A stretch of 64,000 bases of DNA from Candidatus Fonsibacter ubiquis (GTDB lineage Bacteria > Pseudomonadota > Alphaproteobacteria > Pelagibacterales > Pelagibacteraceae). The stretch spans positions 239,501-303,500 of the forward strand of contig NZ_CP024034.1 of assembly GCF_002688585.1 (NCBI RefSeq). The letters run 5' to 3'. A program made the position numbers and the translations under genes. Positions 10,277-20,485 of the stretch are shown one piece after another (the first letter of the stretch is position 1; each line of letters starts with the position of its first letter). The notes below the pieces were generated by a model. That model saw only the letters and a program-made list of their open reading frames with translations, made no database searches and was not told the origin of the DNA.

Positions 10277-11836
10277 ATGGCAAAAAGTAATAATCAAATC
10301 ATTATTTTTGACACGACATTAAGAGATGGAGAACAATCTCCTGGCGCTTCAATGAGTCTTGAAGAAAAAGTACAAATTGCTCATGCATTTGAAGATTTAG
10401 GCGTTGATGTTATGGAGGCTGGTTTTCCAGCTGCCTCTAATGGTGATTTTGAAGCCGTATCTGAAATTGCAAAAATTTTAAAAAAAACTATTCCCTGTGG
10501 ATTAGCTAGAGCTGTCAAAGCAGATATAGAAAAATGCAAAGATGCATTAAAACATTCAAAGCGTTTTAGGATTCATACATTTCTTTCTACAAGTCCTTTA
10601 CATATGAAGCATAAATTAAAAAAAACACCAAAGGAAGTTTTGGAATTAATTAAAGATAGCGTTTCTTTAGCCAGAAGATTCACCGATGATGTTGAGTGGT
10701 CACCAGAGGATGGAACTAGAACTACACCAGATTTTTTATGTAAAACTGTAGAGCTTGCAATTAAATGTGGAGCGAAAACAATTAATATTCCTGATACTGT
10801 AGGTTATACAATCCCAGATGAGTACTACAAAACAATTAAATTATTATTTGATAAGGTTCCAAATATAGACAAAGCGATCGTTTCAACCCATTGTCATAAT
10901 GATCTTGGACTTGCTGTTGCAAATTCATTAGCAGGAGTAAAAGCTGGTGCACGACAAATTGAATGTACAATTAATGGTATTGGCGAAAGAGCAGGAAATG
11001 CTGCCTTAGAAGAAATTGTAATGGCAATCAAAACTCGAAGTGATTTAATGCCATATAAAACAAATATTAATACTAAAAAAATTAGCAGCTGTTCAAAATT
11101 GGTAGCAAATGTCACAGGTTTCCCAGTTCAATTTAATAAAGCAATTGTTGGAAAAAATGCTTTTGCTCATGAGTCAGGAATTCATCAGGATGGAATGTTA
11201 AAAAATAAAAAAACTTATGAAATCATGACACCAGAAAGTGTTGGAGTTACAAAATCTTCTTTAGTTATGGGAAAGCATTCTGGAAGAAATGCATTTAAAG
11301 ATAAAGCTGCAGAATTAGGTTATCCAGATTTAAATGAAGAATTAGTAAATAATACTTTTAAAAAATTTAAAGATTTAGCTGATAAAAAAAAACATGTTTT
11401 CGATGAAGATATTATTGCATTAATAGATGATGATTTAATGAAACATAATAATGCAATTAGTTTATCATCTTTGGAAGTTATTGCGGGTACTAAAGGGCCT
11501 CAAAAAGCAAAAATCGAACTTATGATTTATGATGAAATTAAAAAAACAGAGACTGAAGGTGATGGACCTGTGGATGCAATATTTAAAGCAATAAAAAAAA
11601 TCTATCCTCATAATGTCAATCTTCAGCTTTATCAGGTGCAGGCAGTAACAGAGGGAACTGATGCGCAAGCAACGGTCAGTGTGAGAATTGAGGAAAAAGG
11701 CAAGATTTCTGTGGGCCAGGCCGCAGATACGGATACTCTTGTCGCTTCAGCAAAAGCGTATATAAACGCACTAAATAAATTAATTATTAAGAGAAAAAGA
11801 ACTGCACCAAGCCCAGACTTGAGTGCCTCTGCTTAA
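10277..11836 (+). CDS. leuA: 2-isopropylmalate synthase
   Basis: The committed step of leucine synthesis: acetyl-CoA plus 2-oxoisovalerate gives 2-isopropylmalate. The HMGL-like TIM barrel starts with FDTTLRDGEQSPGASM (residues 11-26) and carries the metal-binding HxH in STHCHNDLGLAVANS. The C-terminal LeuA allosteric domain (about 370-505) is present, so leucine feedback control is expected. The 519-residue length is typical. It lies downstream of ilvBHC but after a 106-bp gap, so it may have its own promoter. Confidence 0.96.
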   Translation: MAKSNNQIIIFDTTLRDGEQSPGASMSLEEKVQIAHAFEDLGVDVMEAGFPAASNGDFEAVSEIAKILKKTIPCGLARAVKADIEKCKDALKHSKRFRIHTFLSTSPLHMKHKLKKTPKEVLELIKDSVSLARRFTDDVEWSPEDGTRTTPDFLCKTVELAIKCGAKTINIPDTVGYTIPDEYYKTIKLLFDKVPNIDKAIVSTHCHNDLGLAVANSLAGVKAGARQIECTINGIGERAGNAALEEIVMAIKTRSDLMPYKTNINTKKISSCSKLVANVTGFPVQFNKAIVGKNAFAHESGIHQDGMLKNKKTYEIMTPESVGVTKSSLVMGKHSGRNAFKDKAAELGYPDLNEELVNNTFKKFKDLADKKKHVFDEDIIALIDDDLMKHNNAISLSSLEVIAGTKGPQKAKIELMIYDEIKKTETEGDGPVDAIFKAIKKIYPHNVNLQLYQVQAVTEGTDAQATVSVRIEEKGKISVGQAADTDTLVASAKAYINALNKLIIKRKRTAPSPDLSASA

Positions 11837-11840
11837 TTAG

Positions 11841-12881
<1,041 letters not shown>

Positions 12882-12900
12882 AAAGTTATATAAATATAAT

Positions 12901-13761
12901 ATGAGTCAAAATAGGCTTGCAAGAAGCTCAACTCCAGGCGTTTCCGCACTACAAAAAACTATCAGCAAAAAATTTCTACTTCCTTTTTATATTATAGTTT
13001 CCTTTTTATTTTTATTTTCAGAAAAAAGTGATTTTAAGGCAATAAGATTTTTAAAAGCATTAATTAATGATGGAATTACCTATAGTGTTTATGTTGTTAA
13101 TACACCAATTAATCTTATCTCTGACCTAAGCAGGTCTGCCCGACAGTATTTAAATTTTAATATTGTTTTAGAAAATAAAAAACTAAAAGATCAAATTGAA
13201 CAATTAAATGCTGAAAAAAGAGAATTACAATTTTTTAAAAATGAGAATGATAATTTAAAAAGAGTTTTAGGAATTAAAAATAAAGATGATTATGTATCTA
13301 TTTATGCAAAAATAATTCATGAAGATACTAATGAGTTTGCTAAAAATATAATTCTATCAATAGGATCTAACGACGGGGTACAGTTAGGACAAGCAATTGT
13401 GCTTAATAATGTTTATCTTGGAAAAATTTCAGAAGTTAATTTATTTAGTTCAAAGGCTATGGTTGTTACGGATTTAAATAGTAGAGTTCCAGTTGTTATT
13501 CCGTCAAGGGGCGTTAATGCAATTTTAAAAGGAAATGGTCTAGCAGGGTCACAACTACTTTTCCTTCCACAAAATGCCGTATTAGAAAATAATGATCAAA
13601 TTTACACCTCAGGTTCAGACGGGGTTATAAAAGAGGGTCTGTATATTGGAAAAATAGTTACTGATAATAAAAAAGATATTAAGAAAAGAAAATATTCCGT
13701 CGATCTTGGTTTCAAAGAGCATCAATTAAATTATGTTTCAGTTTTAAAAGTTAAAAAATAA
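12901..13761 (+). CDS. mreC: Rod-shape-determining protein MreC
   Basis: A periplasmic scaffold of the elongasome. One transmembrane helix lies at about residues 26-42, a coiled coil at about 90-120 (ENKKLKDQIEQLNAEKRELQ), and the beta-rich MreC domain with NNVYLGKISEVN follows. The length of 286 residues is normal. It overlaps mreD by one base (TAATG). Confidence 0.93.
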   Translation: MSQNRLARSSTPGVSALQKTISKKFLLPFYIIVSFLFLFSEKSDFKAIRFLKALINDGITYSVYVVNTPINLISDLSRSARQYLNFNIVLENKKLKDQIEQLNAEKRELQFFKNENDNLKRVLGIKNKDDYVSIYAKIIHEDTNEFAKNIILSIGSNDGVQLGQAIVLNNVYLGKISEVNLFSSKAMVVTDLNSRVPVVIPSRGVNAILKGNGLAGSQLLFLPQNAVLENNDQIYTSGSDGVIKEGLYIGKIVTDNKKDIKKRKYSVDLGFKEHQLNYVSVLKVKK

Positions 13762-14246
13762 TGAGTTCTATTTTAGAAAAAATTAAATTTTATTCTGCTC
13801 ATATTATTTTCATCTTAATTTGTATTAATGATAGTATTTTTATTAATACCTGGATTGCGCCTGGTCCAATTATAAATATTAAATATATACTTGTTTTTTA
13901 TTTTTCTTTTTTTGATAAAGGACGTTTTTCAATTACATTTCTTTTTCTCGTTGGATTAATCTTTGACTCGTTACAAGGAATGCCTTTTGGAATGACATCT
14001 ATATGCTTCATTCTTTTAAGTATATTAGCTGCATATTTGAAACAGAGAAGAACACAGATAAATTTTCAAAATGAATTTATTGCTTTTGCTATATCGTTGT
14101 TCGTTACACAGGTTGTATCGGTTATAATTCTAAATTACTTTTCACCAGTTCCTTTTGAGTATCTATTATTAGCAATCAACTTCATCGTAAGTCTTGTCTT
14201 TTATCCAGTTATAAGGACTTTGCTTAAAGTTTTTTATCATTACTAA
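13761..14246 (+). CDS. mreD: Rod-shape-determining membrane protein MreD
   Basis: A 161-residue polytopic membrane protein with about five hydrophobic helices, directly coupled to mreC. The sequence is divergent, as MreD proteins are, but the GLIFDSLQGMPFGM segment (helix 3 region) and the position after mreC make the call safe. The elongasome genes mrdA (PBP2) and rodA, which often follow in alphaproteobacteria, are not here. Confidence 0.88.
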   Translation: MSSILEKIKFYSAHIIFILICINDSIFINTWIAPGPIINIKYILVFYFSFFDKGRFSITFLFLVGLIFDSLQGMPFGMTSICFILLSILAAYLKQRRTQINFQNEFIAFAISLFVTQVVSVIILNYFSPVPFEYLLLAINFIVSLVFYPVIRTLLKVFYHY

Positions 14247-14250
14247 TTTC

Positions 14251-14889
14251 ATGCTTAATCTAACTAAATTAGAAAAAGAAAAAATCTTAAAATATCTTTA
14301 TAAAAATTATCAAAATATTAATTTTGATAATATTGATAAGGATGATTTCTTTAAAAAAAATACTGGGCTAAATTTTTTTGAAAAAGAAGAATTATTACTT
14401 GCAGTTAGTAGTCTAGTATTTGAGGATTTAGACAAGAATTTTTTAAAAGAAACTAAATCTAATATAAATAAGATTACAAAAACTAATGATAAAATTTCTT
14501 TTTTATTAAATAAAAGATTTCAATTGGAGGCGAGAAATAAGAATTTAATTAAGAAAATTTTTATACATTTAATAAAAAATAATAACTCAAATAAGGTATT
14601 AAATTACATTTATTCTGTTGCCGACATTATCTGGAAGATCTCTAGCGATCGATCTGTTGATTTTAATTATTATACAAAAAGATTAATACTATCATCTGTT
14701 TATTTAAAAATTTTGATCTTAATTTTTTATAGAGATAATTTAACCGAGAAAGATATTGAATTAGAAATCCAGAAATCTTTAGAGCATATAAAATTATTAT
14801 CTCAATTTAAAATAAAGTTTAATTTTTTAAAAAATGTCAAAGAATTTTTTAGCTTTTTTTCTATTCAAAAAGCTGGTCGTGGTTTTTAA
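14251..14889 (+). CDS. COQ9-like ubiquinone biosynthesis protein
   Basis: The C-terminal half carries the COQ9 signature: ADIIWKI at residues 124-130, then SVDFNYYTKRLILSSVY at 135-151, followed by a hydrophobic helix ending FYRDN. COQ9 binds lipid and presents ubiquinone precursors to the hydroxylase COQ7 in mitochondria; in bacteria the role is inferred. The N-terminal half is Lys/Asn-rich and poorly conserved. At 212 residues the length fits. It follows mreD by 4 bp, an unusual neighbour, and its last 4 bases overlap the end of the convergent purK. The main risk is the extreme divergence outside the motif. Confidence 0.75.
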   Translation: MLNLTKLEKEKILKYLYKNYQNINFDNIDKDDFFKKNTGLNFFEKEELLLAVSSLVFEDLDKNFLKETKSNINKITKTNDKISFLLNKRFQLEARNKNLIKKIFIHLIKNNNSNKVLNYIYSVADIIWKISSDRSVDFNYYTKRLILSSVYLKILILIFYRDNLTEKDIELEIQKSLEHIKLLSQFKIKFNFLKNVKEFFSFFSIQKAGRGF

Positions 14890-15929
14890 ATTATTTTAGT
14901 TATATGTCCCATTTTTCTTTTATCTTTAATTTCTTTTTTTCCATAATCATAAAAGAATTCCTTCTTTGTAATGTTTTTTGATCTATATTTTTCAATATCA
15001 AATCCTAGTATGTTATACATAGTCGCTTTATAAATTCTTTTTGGTTTTTTTAATTTAAGATTACAAACAGCTCTTATGTGGTTTTCAAACTGACTAACAT
15101 TATAAGCATTCAATGTTAAATGTCCCGAATTGTGAACTCTAGGAGCAATTTCATTAACTAATAATTTGTTTTCTTTAGTTACAAAAAATTCAACACACAT
15201 AGTTCCAATATAGTTTAATTTATTTATTATTTTTTTTGAGATTTCTCTTGCCTCATTATTTAATTTCCTACTAATGTTTGCTGGAATTTTAGATTTTTCA
15301 AGTATTTGATGTTTATGAAGGTTTTCAAAAGCATCAAAGGCTACAGTTTTTGATTTATTTCTAGAAATAACCATAGAAATTTCTTTTTTAAAATTAACTA
15401 ATTTTTCAATTATATATTCATTATTTTTAAAAGAATATTTTAAAAAATTTTTTTTATCCTTGAAAAATATCTGTCCTTTGCCATCATATCCAAAACGTGT
15501 TGTTTTTACAAATGCAGGAAAAAAACTGTTATTTATTTTTCTTTTATTAACTTTTTTTAAGTAATAAAATTCAGTTGTTTTTATTCCTATTGAATTTAAA
15601 AAATTTTTTTCTTTTAACCTGTCTTGAAGAATTCTTATTATAGAAGGTTTTGGAGACACTGTAATTTTTTTTTCAACATAGTCCAAGGTTTGAAATGGTA
15701 TATTTTCAAATTCAAATGTCGCTAAATCAATATTCTTAATAAAAAAATCTAATTTTTTTTTATTTTTGTAATTTGAGATAATAAAATCATCACTGTGATA
15801 GATTGCAGGAGAGTCAAAACTATCAGTAAAAACAAAGGTTCTAATATTAAGTTTTTTTGCTGATTGAACTAAAAATTTTCCTAACTGACCACCCCCAAAT
15901 ATCCCAAGGGTAAAGGTTTTTTTATTCAT
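14886..15929 (-). CDS. purK: 5-(carboxyamino)imidazole ribonucleotide synthase PurK
   Basis: An ATP-grasp enzyme of purine synthesis that carboxylates AIR with bicarbonate to N5-CAIR. It starts with the nucleotide-binding [19 protein letters not shown] and contains [14 protein letters not shown] and the metal-ligand segment [13 protein letters not shown]. The length of 347 residues is normal. It overlaps purE by 4 bp (ATGA), placing the two consecutive enzymes under one transcript. The C-terminal part is rich in Lys and less conserved. Confidence 0.95.
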   Translation of the reverse strand: MNKKTFTLGIFGGGQLGKFLVQSAKKLNIRTFVFTDSFDSPAIYHSDDFIISNYKNKKKLDFFIKNIDLATFEFENIPFQTLDYVEKKITVSPKPSIIRILQDRLKEKNFLNSIGIKTTEFYYLKKVNKRKINNSFFPAFVKTTRFGYDGKGQIFFKDKKNFLKYSFKNNEYIIEKLVNFKKEISMVISRNKSKTVAFDAFENLHKHQILEKSKIPANISRKLNNEAREISKKIINKLNYIGTMCVEFFVTKENKLLVNEIAPRVHNSGHLTLNAYNVSQFENHIRAVCNLKLKKPKRIYKATMYNILGFDIEKYRSKNITKKEFFYDYGKKEIKDKRKMGHITKII

Positions 15930-16426
15930 TTCTTGGGACTATGTTTTACCGATAAAGTTTGCTTGTTTCTCCATATTCGTAAATTATTTGCAATTTTTTT
16001 ATTATTAAGACTTAAGATTGAGGCAGCATAAAGAGCTGCATTTTTCGCTCCTGTTTCTCCTATTGCAACTGTTCCAACAGGAATACCAAATGGCATCTGA
16101 ACGATTGATAATAAACTGTCTAGTCCTTTTAATGATTTTGTTTCCATTGGAACCCCAATGACAGGCAAATCTGTAATTGCAGCAATCATACCTGGTAAAT
16201 GCGCGGAGCCACCAGCTCCGGCAATGATAACTGCTAAATTATTTTTTTTTGCAGACTTAGCAAAATCTACTAACCTCATAGGTGTTCTATGTGCTGATAC
16301 AATTTTTACAATGTATTGGATTTTTAATTTTTTTAAAATCTCTGCAGACTTTTTAAGCGTTGACCAGTCTGATTTGCTTCCCATAACTATAGAAACAATA
16401 GATTTATTTTTTATCTTAAAAGACAT
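15926..16426 (-). CDS. purE: N5-carboxyaminoimidazole ribonucleotide mutase PurE
   Basis: Moves the carboxyl group of N5-CAIR to carbon 4, the step after PurK. The class I PurE motifs are visible: [10 protein letters not shown] (residues 15-24), SAHRTP, and [16 protein letters not shown] with the catalytic His. The length of 166 residues is typical. Likely co-transcribed with purK; trcR ends 22 bp upstream of its start region on the same strand. Confidence 0.97.
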   Translation of the reverse strand: MSFKIKNKSIVSIVMGSKSDWSTLKKSAEILKKLKIQYIVKIVSAHRTPMRLVDFAKSAKKNNLAVIIAGAGGSAHLPGMIAAITDLPVIGVPMETKSLKGLDSLLSIVQMPFGIPVGTVAIGETGAKNAALYAASILSLNNKKIANNLRIWRNKQTLSVKHSPKK

Positions 16427-16448
16427 ATTAGTTATAAAATAAGTTAAA

Positions 16449-17018
16449 TTACTTATTAGCTTCTAATTTTAATTTTGCTTTTTTTTGGCTCTCAACTCTT
16501 CTATTTGCTTTTTCCACTGCTTTTTGTAGATCATTTTGAGTACATAAGTTTAAGGCCACAGGATCTTTTGGTGTTATATTTGCAATATTCCAATGCTTTC
16601 TACTTTTAACAGAATCCACAGTACTTGTAGTCGTACCAACAAGTTTTGAAATCTGTCCTTCTGATAATTGGGGATAATTTTTAATCAACCAAGCAATAGC
16701 ATCTGGTCTATCCTGTCTTTTTGAAAGAGGAGTATATTTTGGCCCTACAACAGTTTTAATTTCGTAATCCAAAACTTTTTTATTAATAGACAATGATCTG
16801 TTAGGATCTTTGCTACACTCTTCAATTTCTTCTCTTGTTAATTGATTTGCAAGTATTGGATTATATGCTTTTATTCCAACAGCAACGTCACCATCTGCAA
16901 TACCTTTAATTTCAAGTTCATGAAGCTGACAAAAATCTGCTATTTGTTTGAAAGTGAGACTTGTATTTTCAAGTAGCCATACTGCCGTCGCTTTTGGCAT
17001 TAAGGGTTTGTCTAACAT
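16449..17018 (-). CDS. trcR: DUF1013 / TrcR-type cell-cycle transcriptional regulator
   Basis: The protein begins [30 protein letters not shown], the highly conserved opening of the DUF1013 family found throughout alphaproteobacteria, and has a second helix-turn-helix-like unit near [21 protein letters not shown]. Databases annotate the family as a cell-cycle transcriptional regulator (TrcR); I rely on the family resemblance, not on functional evidence. The length of 189 residues is normal. It lies just downstream of rpmE on the same strand with a 6-bp gap. Confidence 0.85.
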   Translation of the reverse strand: MLDKPLMPKATAVWLLENTSLTFKQIADFCQLHELEIKGIADGDVAVGIKAYNPILANQLTREEIEECSKDPNRSLSINKKVLDYEIKTVVGPKYTPLSKRQDRPDAIAWLIKNYPQLSEGQISKLVGTTTSTVDSVKSRKHWNIANITPKDPVALNLCTQNDLQKAVEKANRRVESQKKAKLKLEANK

Positions 17019-17024
17019 AGGTAT

Positions 17025-17258
17025 TTATTTTTTAACGGTTTTAGTTGTAAGATTTTCAAATTTTTTATTAAATTTACTAACTCTTCCTTTATCAATAATT
17101 TTTTGTGAACCGCCTGTCCAAGCAGGATGAGATATCGGATCAATATCTAATTTCATCACGTCGTTTTCTTTTCCCCAAGTGGATAAAGTTTCAAACTGGG
17201 TCCCATCAGTCATTACAACTTTTATCTTATGTGTTTTTGGGTGTATTTTTTCTTTCAT
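17025..17258 (-). CDS. rpmE: 50S ribosomal protein L31
   Basis: A 77-residue protein with the L31 pattern [17 protein letters not shown] and [14 protein letters not shown]. It lacks the zinc-binding CxxC pairs, as is usual in alphaproteobacterial L31, so zinc-dependent exchange of paralogues is unlikely. A sigma-70-like promoter lies just upstream (17276-17303). Confidence 0.95.
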   Translation of the reverse strand: MKEKIHPKTHKIKVVMTDGTQFETLSTWGKENDVMKLDIDPISHPAWTGGSQKIIDKGRVSKFNKKFENLTTKTVKK

Positions 17259-17275
17259 AAATTTAGAAGAAAGTT

Positions 17276-17303
17276 TTTATAGCAAAACTAGATAAATAGA
17301 CAA
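17276..17303 (-). promoter_or_regulatory. Putative sigma-70 promoter of rpmE-trcR
   Basis: On the minus strand TTGTCT (17303-17298) and TATAAA (17281-17276) are separated by 16 bp, about 18 bp ahead of the rpmE ATG. Reasonable -35/-10 boxes, but AT-rich background makes chance matches common. Confidence 0.4.
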
Positions 17304-17325
17304 CACTTGTTAGCGAATAAACTGA

Positions 17326-18492
17326 TCATTTATTAACTTTTTTAACTAAACATAAATAAAATATTATTGTTAGTACAAGAATTGTTGAGTTTACGTAAAA
17401 AGGCATGTCTTTTCCAAAAAATAAAAACAAAACACCAGCGGTAGGTTGGCCAATAAATCTAGATATTGATTGAGCAGAATAAGCAGCACCTAAAGCAAAT
17501 CCTTTTTCATTTTTAGAACATTTTTTGGATACTAAGCTATTCAAACAAGGGTTTGTAACACCAATTCCATAACAAAGAAAAAATATTGCAACTGGAACTA
17601 AATAAATATTTGAGGTTGGGATTAATAAAAAACCAAAAATTAAAAATAAAATTCCACTTTTTATTAACTGTATTTCGTTAAAAAATTTTAGTAGCGCCCT
17701 TAAAATAAATCCCTGAACTATAATTTGGCTTAAACCAGCATACAACATAACTATCCCAACTTCTCTTGGGCCCCATACAAAAGTTTCTTTTATCCAGATT
17801 GCAAAAATACCCTCCATTCCAGAAAAACCAAAATAAACTATGAAAATAATTAAAAAAAATGGAAGTAAGATTTTTTTTTTCATTAATCTAAATTGCAAGT
17901 AGATTTTAGTAAATGAAGTTTTTATTGAAAAATTATTAAAAGTTTTTTTAGATTCTTTTAAAAAAAAAGTTACAAATAATAAATTAAAAATATTAATTAA
18001 ACAGGCAATCCAAGCAACATTTGAAAGTGTCATGATAGTAAAATTTGATCCGGCAACTAATCCGCCAAGTAATGGCCCCACAGTAAACCCTAAACCAAAA
18101 GCAACTCCAAATAAGCCCATACCTTTAGCTCGATTTTTCTTAGTGGTAATGTCAGCAATATAAGCTGTTCCAACGGAAACGTTATTCTTAAATAAACCAG
18201 CAATAATTCTTGATAAAAATATCATCAATAAACTTCCACTAATTGCTAATATTAAATTTGCAAAAATCTCTGCAAAACAATTTAAGATGATAAGTGGTTT
18301 TCTTCCGAACCTATCAGACAAGCTACCCCAAAGTGGAGAGGTAAAAAATTGAAAAAAAGAAAAAGATCCAAAAATTATTGTTATTAAGAGAATATTTCCA
18401 CCATACTCATAAATTAGAAATGGTAATGTTGAAATTAAAACTCCACTAAATGCAAGGACATCAATAAATAAAAAAGTTAGAATTTTTAGCAT
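17326..18492 (-). CDS. Major facilitator superfamily transporter, TetA-like efflux type
   Basis: A 388-residue protein with about 12 hydrophobic helices. MFS motif A appears as LWGSLSDRFGRKPLI after the second helix, and GLGFTVGPLLGGLV resembles motif C of drug:proton antiporters. This places it in the TetA/DHA1 group of proton-driven exporters; the substrate cannot be read from the sequence. It sits alone between suhB and rpmE and is on the same strand as both. Starts at ATG 18492. Confidence 0.85.
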   Translation of the reverse strand: MLKILTFLFIDVLAFSGVLISTLPFLIYEYGGNILLITIIFGSFSFFQFFTSPLWGSLSDRFGRKPLIILNCFAEIFANLILAISGSLLMIFLSRIIAGLFKNNVSVGTAYIADITTKKNRAKGMGLFGVAFGLGFTVGPLLGGLVAGSNFTIMTLSNVAWIACLINIFNLLFVTFFLKESKKTFNNFSIKTSFTKIYLQFRLMKKKILLPFFLIIFIVYFGFSGMEGIFAIWIKETFVWGPREVGIVMLYAGLSQIIVQGFILRALLKFFNEIQLIKSGILFLIFGFLLIPTSNIYLVPVAIFFLCYGIGVTNPCLNSLVSKKCSKNEKGFALGAAYSAQSISRFIGQPTAGVLFLFFGKDMPFYVNSTILVLTIIFYLCLVKKVNK

Positions 18493-18499
18493 TTAAAAT

Positions 18500-19282
18500 T
18501 TACGCAAGTAACGCAATAAGGTCTTTATCGATTTTTGAATTTGTAGCTAGCAGATTTTTATCTTCAATATATTTATCTCCACCTTTAAAATCAGTGACTG
18601 TGCCACCGGCTTCTTTAACAATTATAACTCCAGCAGCAATATCCCAATAATTTAGGTTTCTCTCCCACACTCCATCACACCTACCGCTTGCGAGATAGGC
18701 AAGATCTAACGCTGAACTACCAAATTTTCTAGTTGCTGCTACTTTTTTGCTGACAGTTTCATACTCTTTAAAAAAAATTTCTTTATTTTTATAAGAGAGA
18801 ATAGGTCCGCCTGTTAGAATAACACATTCGTCTATATTTTTTCTTGAAGAAACACGTATTCTTGAATTATTTAAGTATGCGCCTTTACCTTTTTCAGCAT
18901 AAAACATTTCATTAGTTATAGGATTAAAAATCATACCGCATATAATTTCTTTATTTTTTTCCAGACCTATAGAGATTGCAAAGTAAGGAACGCCATGTAA
19001 AAAATTTGTAGTTCCATCGATTGGATCAATAATCCATCGAAACTCTATATTTTTTCCGGACGAACCGCTTTCTTCAGCCAAAAATGAATAATCAGGTCTC
19101 GCAAGAGACAATTCGTTTATAATTATCTTTTCAGTTCTCTTGTCTGAATTGGTAACAAAATCTCCAGGACCTTTTTTTGATACTTGTAACTTTTCTATTT
19201 CACCAAAGTCGCGAATTAATAGTTTGGATGCTTTTTTGCAAGCCTTCTCCATGACATTGAGATTTGCCGACAGTAAAGGCAT
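18500..19282 (-). CDS. suhB: Inositol monophosphatase family protein (SuhB type)
   Basis: A Mg2+-dependent phosphatase fold. The metal-binding signatures are complete: AEESG, DPIDGTTNFLHG and WDIAAGVIIVKEAGGTVTDF. The length of 260 residues is standard. Substrates in this family include inositol phosphate and other small phosphomonoesters; SuhB also has an RNA-processing role in gammaproteobacteria, which cannot be assumed here. Start codon overlaps the efp stop by one base, so the pair is translationally coupled. Confidence 0.93.
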   Translation of the reverse strand: MPLLSANLNVMEKACKKASKLLIRDFGEIEKLQVSKKGPGDFVTNSDKRTEKIIINELSLARPDYSFLAEESGSSGKNIEFRWIIDPIDGTTNFLHGVPYFAISIGLEKNKEIICGMIFNPITNEMFYAEKGKGAYLNNSRIRVSSRKNIDECVILTGGPILSYKNKEIFFKEYETVSKKVAATRKFGSSALDLAYLASGRCDGVWERNLNYWDIAAGVIIVKEAGGTVTDFKGGDKYIEDKNLLATNSKIDKDLIALLA

Positions 19283-19845
19283 TAGCTTACTTTTTTTAAA
19301 TACTCTTGCGTTTCTGTATCTACAATTATTTTATCACCTTGATTTATAAATGCTGGCACCATTATCTTAAGCCCATTTTGTATCGTTGCAGGTTTAAAAG
19401 AGCCAGAAGCAGTTTGTCCTTTTACAACAGATTCTGTTTCAAGAACTTCATATTCTACGGACCTTGGTAAAATAATGTTCAAAGGCTTGTCTTGATAAAA
19501 TTCAATAGTAACTTCTAAGTTTTCTTTTAAAAATTTTTCGCAATCCTCAATAATAGATTTATTGATTGATATTTGTTCAAAATTTGCACTATCCATAAAA
19601 AAGAACTCATCGTTAGCTGAATATAAAAATTGAAATTTTTTTTCTTCAAGACTTGCTCTTTCCACTGTTTCGTCTGCTCTAAATCTTTCATTCAATTTTG
19701 TACCCTTAGTAATACTTTTAAGTTCTACTTGATTGTGTGATCGTAGATTGCCACGATTTGATGTTTGGTTTTTAAGGCATTTCCAAAGATCATTTTTATA
19801 TTCAATGATGTTGCCAACCCTGATGTCTGATCCTAAAATTTTCAT
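19282..19845 (-). CDS. efp: Elongation factor P with atypical loop
   Basis: Relieves ribosome stalling at polyproline stretches. All three beta-barrel domains are present in 187 residues, with alphaproteobacterial hallmarks GTKLNERFRADETVERA and FEQISI. The domain I loop that normally reads KPGKG, whose second lysine is lysylated, reads NRGN here: ungapped alignment from LWK (residues 20-22) puts Asn33 at the tip. Neither the lysine (EpmA type) nor the arginine (EarP type) is at the modified position, so EF-P here is probably unmodified or modified differently. Overlaps suhB by one base. Confidence 0.95.
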   Translation of the reverse strand: MKILGSDIRVGNIIEYKNDLWKCLKNQTSNRGNLRSHNQVELKSITKGTKLNERFRADETVERASLEEKKFQFLYSANDEFFFMDSANFEQISINKSIIEDCEKFLKENLEVTIEFYQDKPLNIILPRSVEYEVLETESVVKGQTASGSFKPATIQNGLKIMVPAFINQGDKIIVDTETQEYLKKVS

Positions 19846-19866
19846 ATTTATTCTGAGAACATATAT

Positions 19867-20481
19867 CTATTTTTTAAACATGTTTACAGCAGTTAATGGG
19901 TTTTTCATGTTACTTTTCCATATACTGGCTGAGCAGGCTATGTAATTTGCGCCAGCATTTAATATTTTTTTATAATTTTTTTGATTAATTCCTCCTATGG
20001 CAACAATAGGTTTTTTAAAACTTTCTTTCGCCCATCTAATCAAACTCAATTTAGCTCTATATTTTACTTTCTTAGTTTTTGTAGGATAAAAAGCACCAAA
20101 AGCCACATAACTAGCTTTATTAGTAATAGCTTTTGAAGCAAGTATTTTAGAATTGTGACAAGTTATTCCAATAATTGAATTTTTTTTCAATACTTTTTTT
20201 GCAAAATTAATAGACATATCTTGTTGACCAAGATGGCAGCCATCAGCGTTTAATATTTTTGCAATATATGGATCATCATTGATAATAAAATTAACTTTAT
20301 ATTTTCTAGTAAGTTTTATTATTTTTTTTCCAAGAAATATAATCTGCTTTCTTTTTTGATTCTTAACTCTAAGTTGAAAAAATTTTATAATGTTACTTGT
20401 AAAAACAAGTTCCAGTTTTTTAAGAAATATTTTATGATTTGTAATTCTTTCAGGAGAAATTAAGTAAAGAAATTTACTCAA
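19867..20481 (-). CDS. thiE: Thiamine-phosphate synthase-like protein ThiE
   Basis: Joins HMP diphosphate and thiazole phosphate to thiamine phosphate. Family features include INDDPYIAKILNADGCHLGQQD, IGITCHN, SYVAFGAFYPT and the phosphate-binding AIGGINQKN. It is 204 residues long and rather divergent and Lys-rich. No ATG precedes the first conserved strand, so the TTG at 20481 (MSKFLYLI) is the likely start. It follows fba by 4 bp, a position also seen in other alphaproteobacteria. A TenI-type regulator is an alternative reading. thiD is at 39346. Confidence 0.82.
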   Translation of the reverse strand: MSKFLYLISPERITNHKIFLKKLELVFTSNIIKFFQLRVKNQKRKQIIFLGKKIIKLTRKYKVNFIINDDPYIAKILNADGCHLGQQDMSINFAKKVLKKNSIIGITCHNSKILASKAITNKASYVAFGAFYPTKTKKVKYRAKLSLIRWAKESFKKPIVAIGGINQKNYKKILNAGANYIACSASIWKSNMKNPLTAVNMFKK

Positions 20482-20485
20482 TAAA

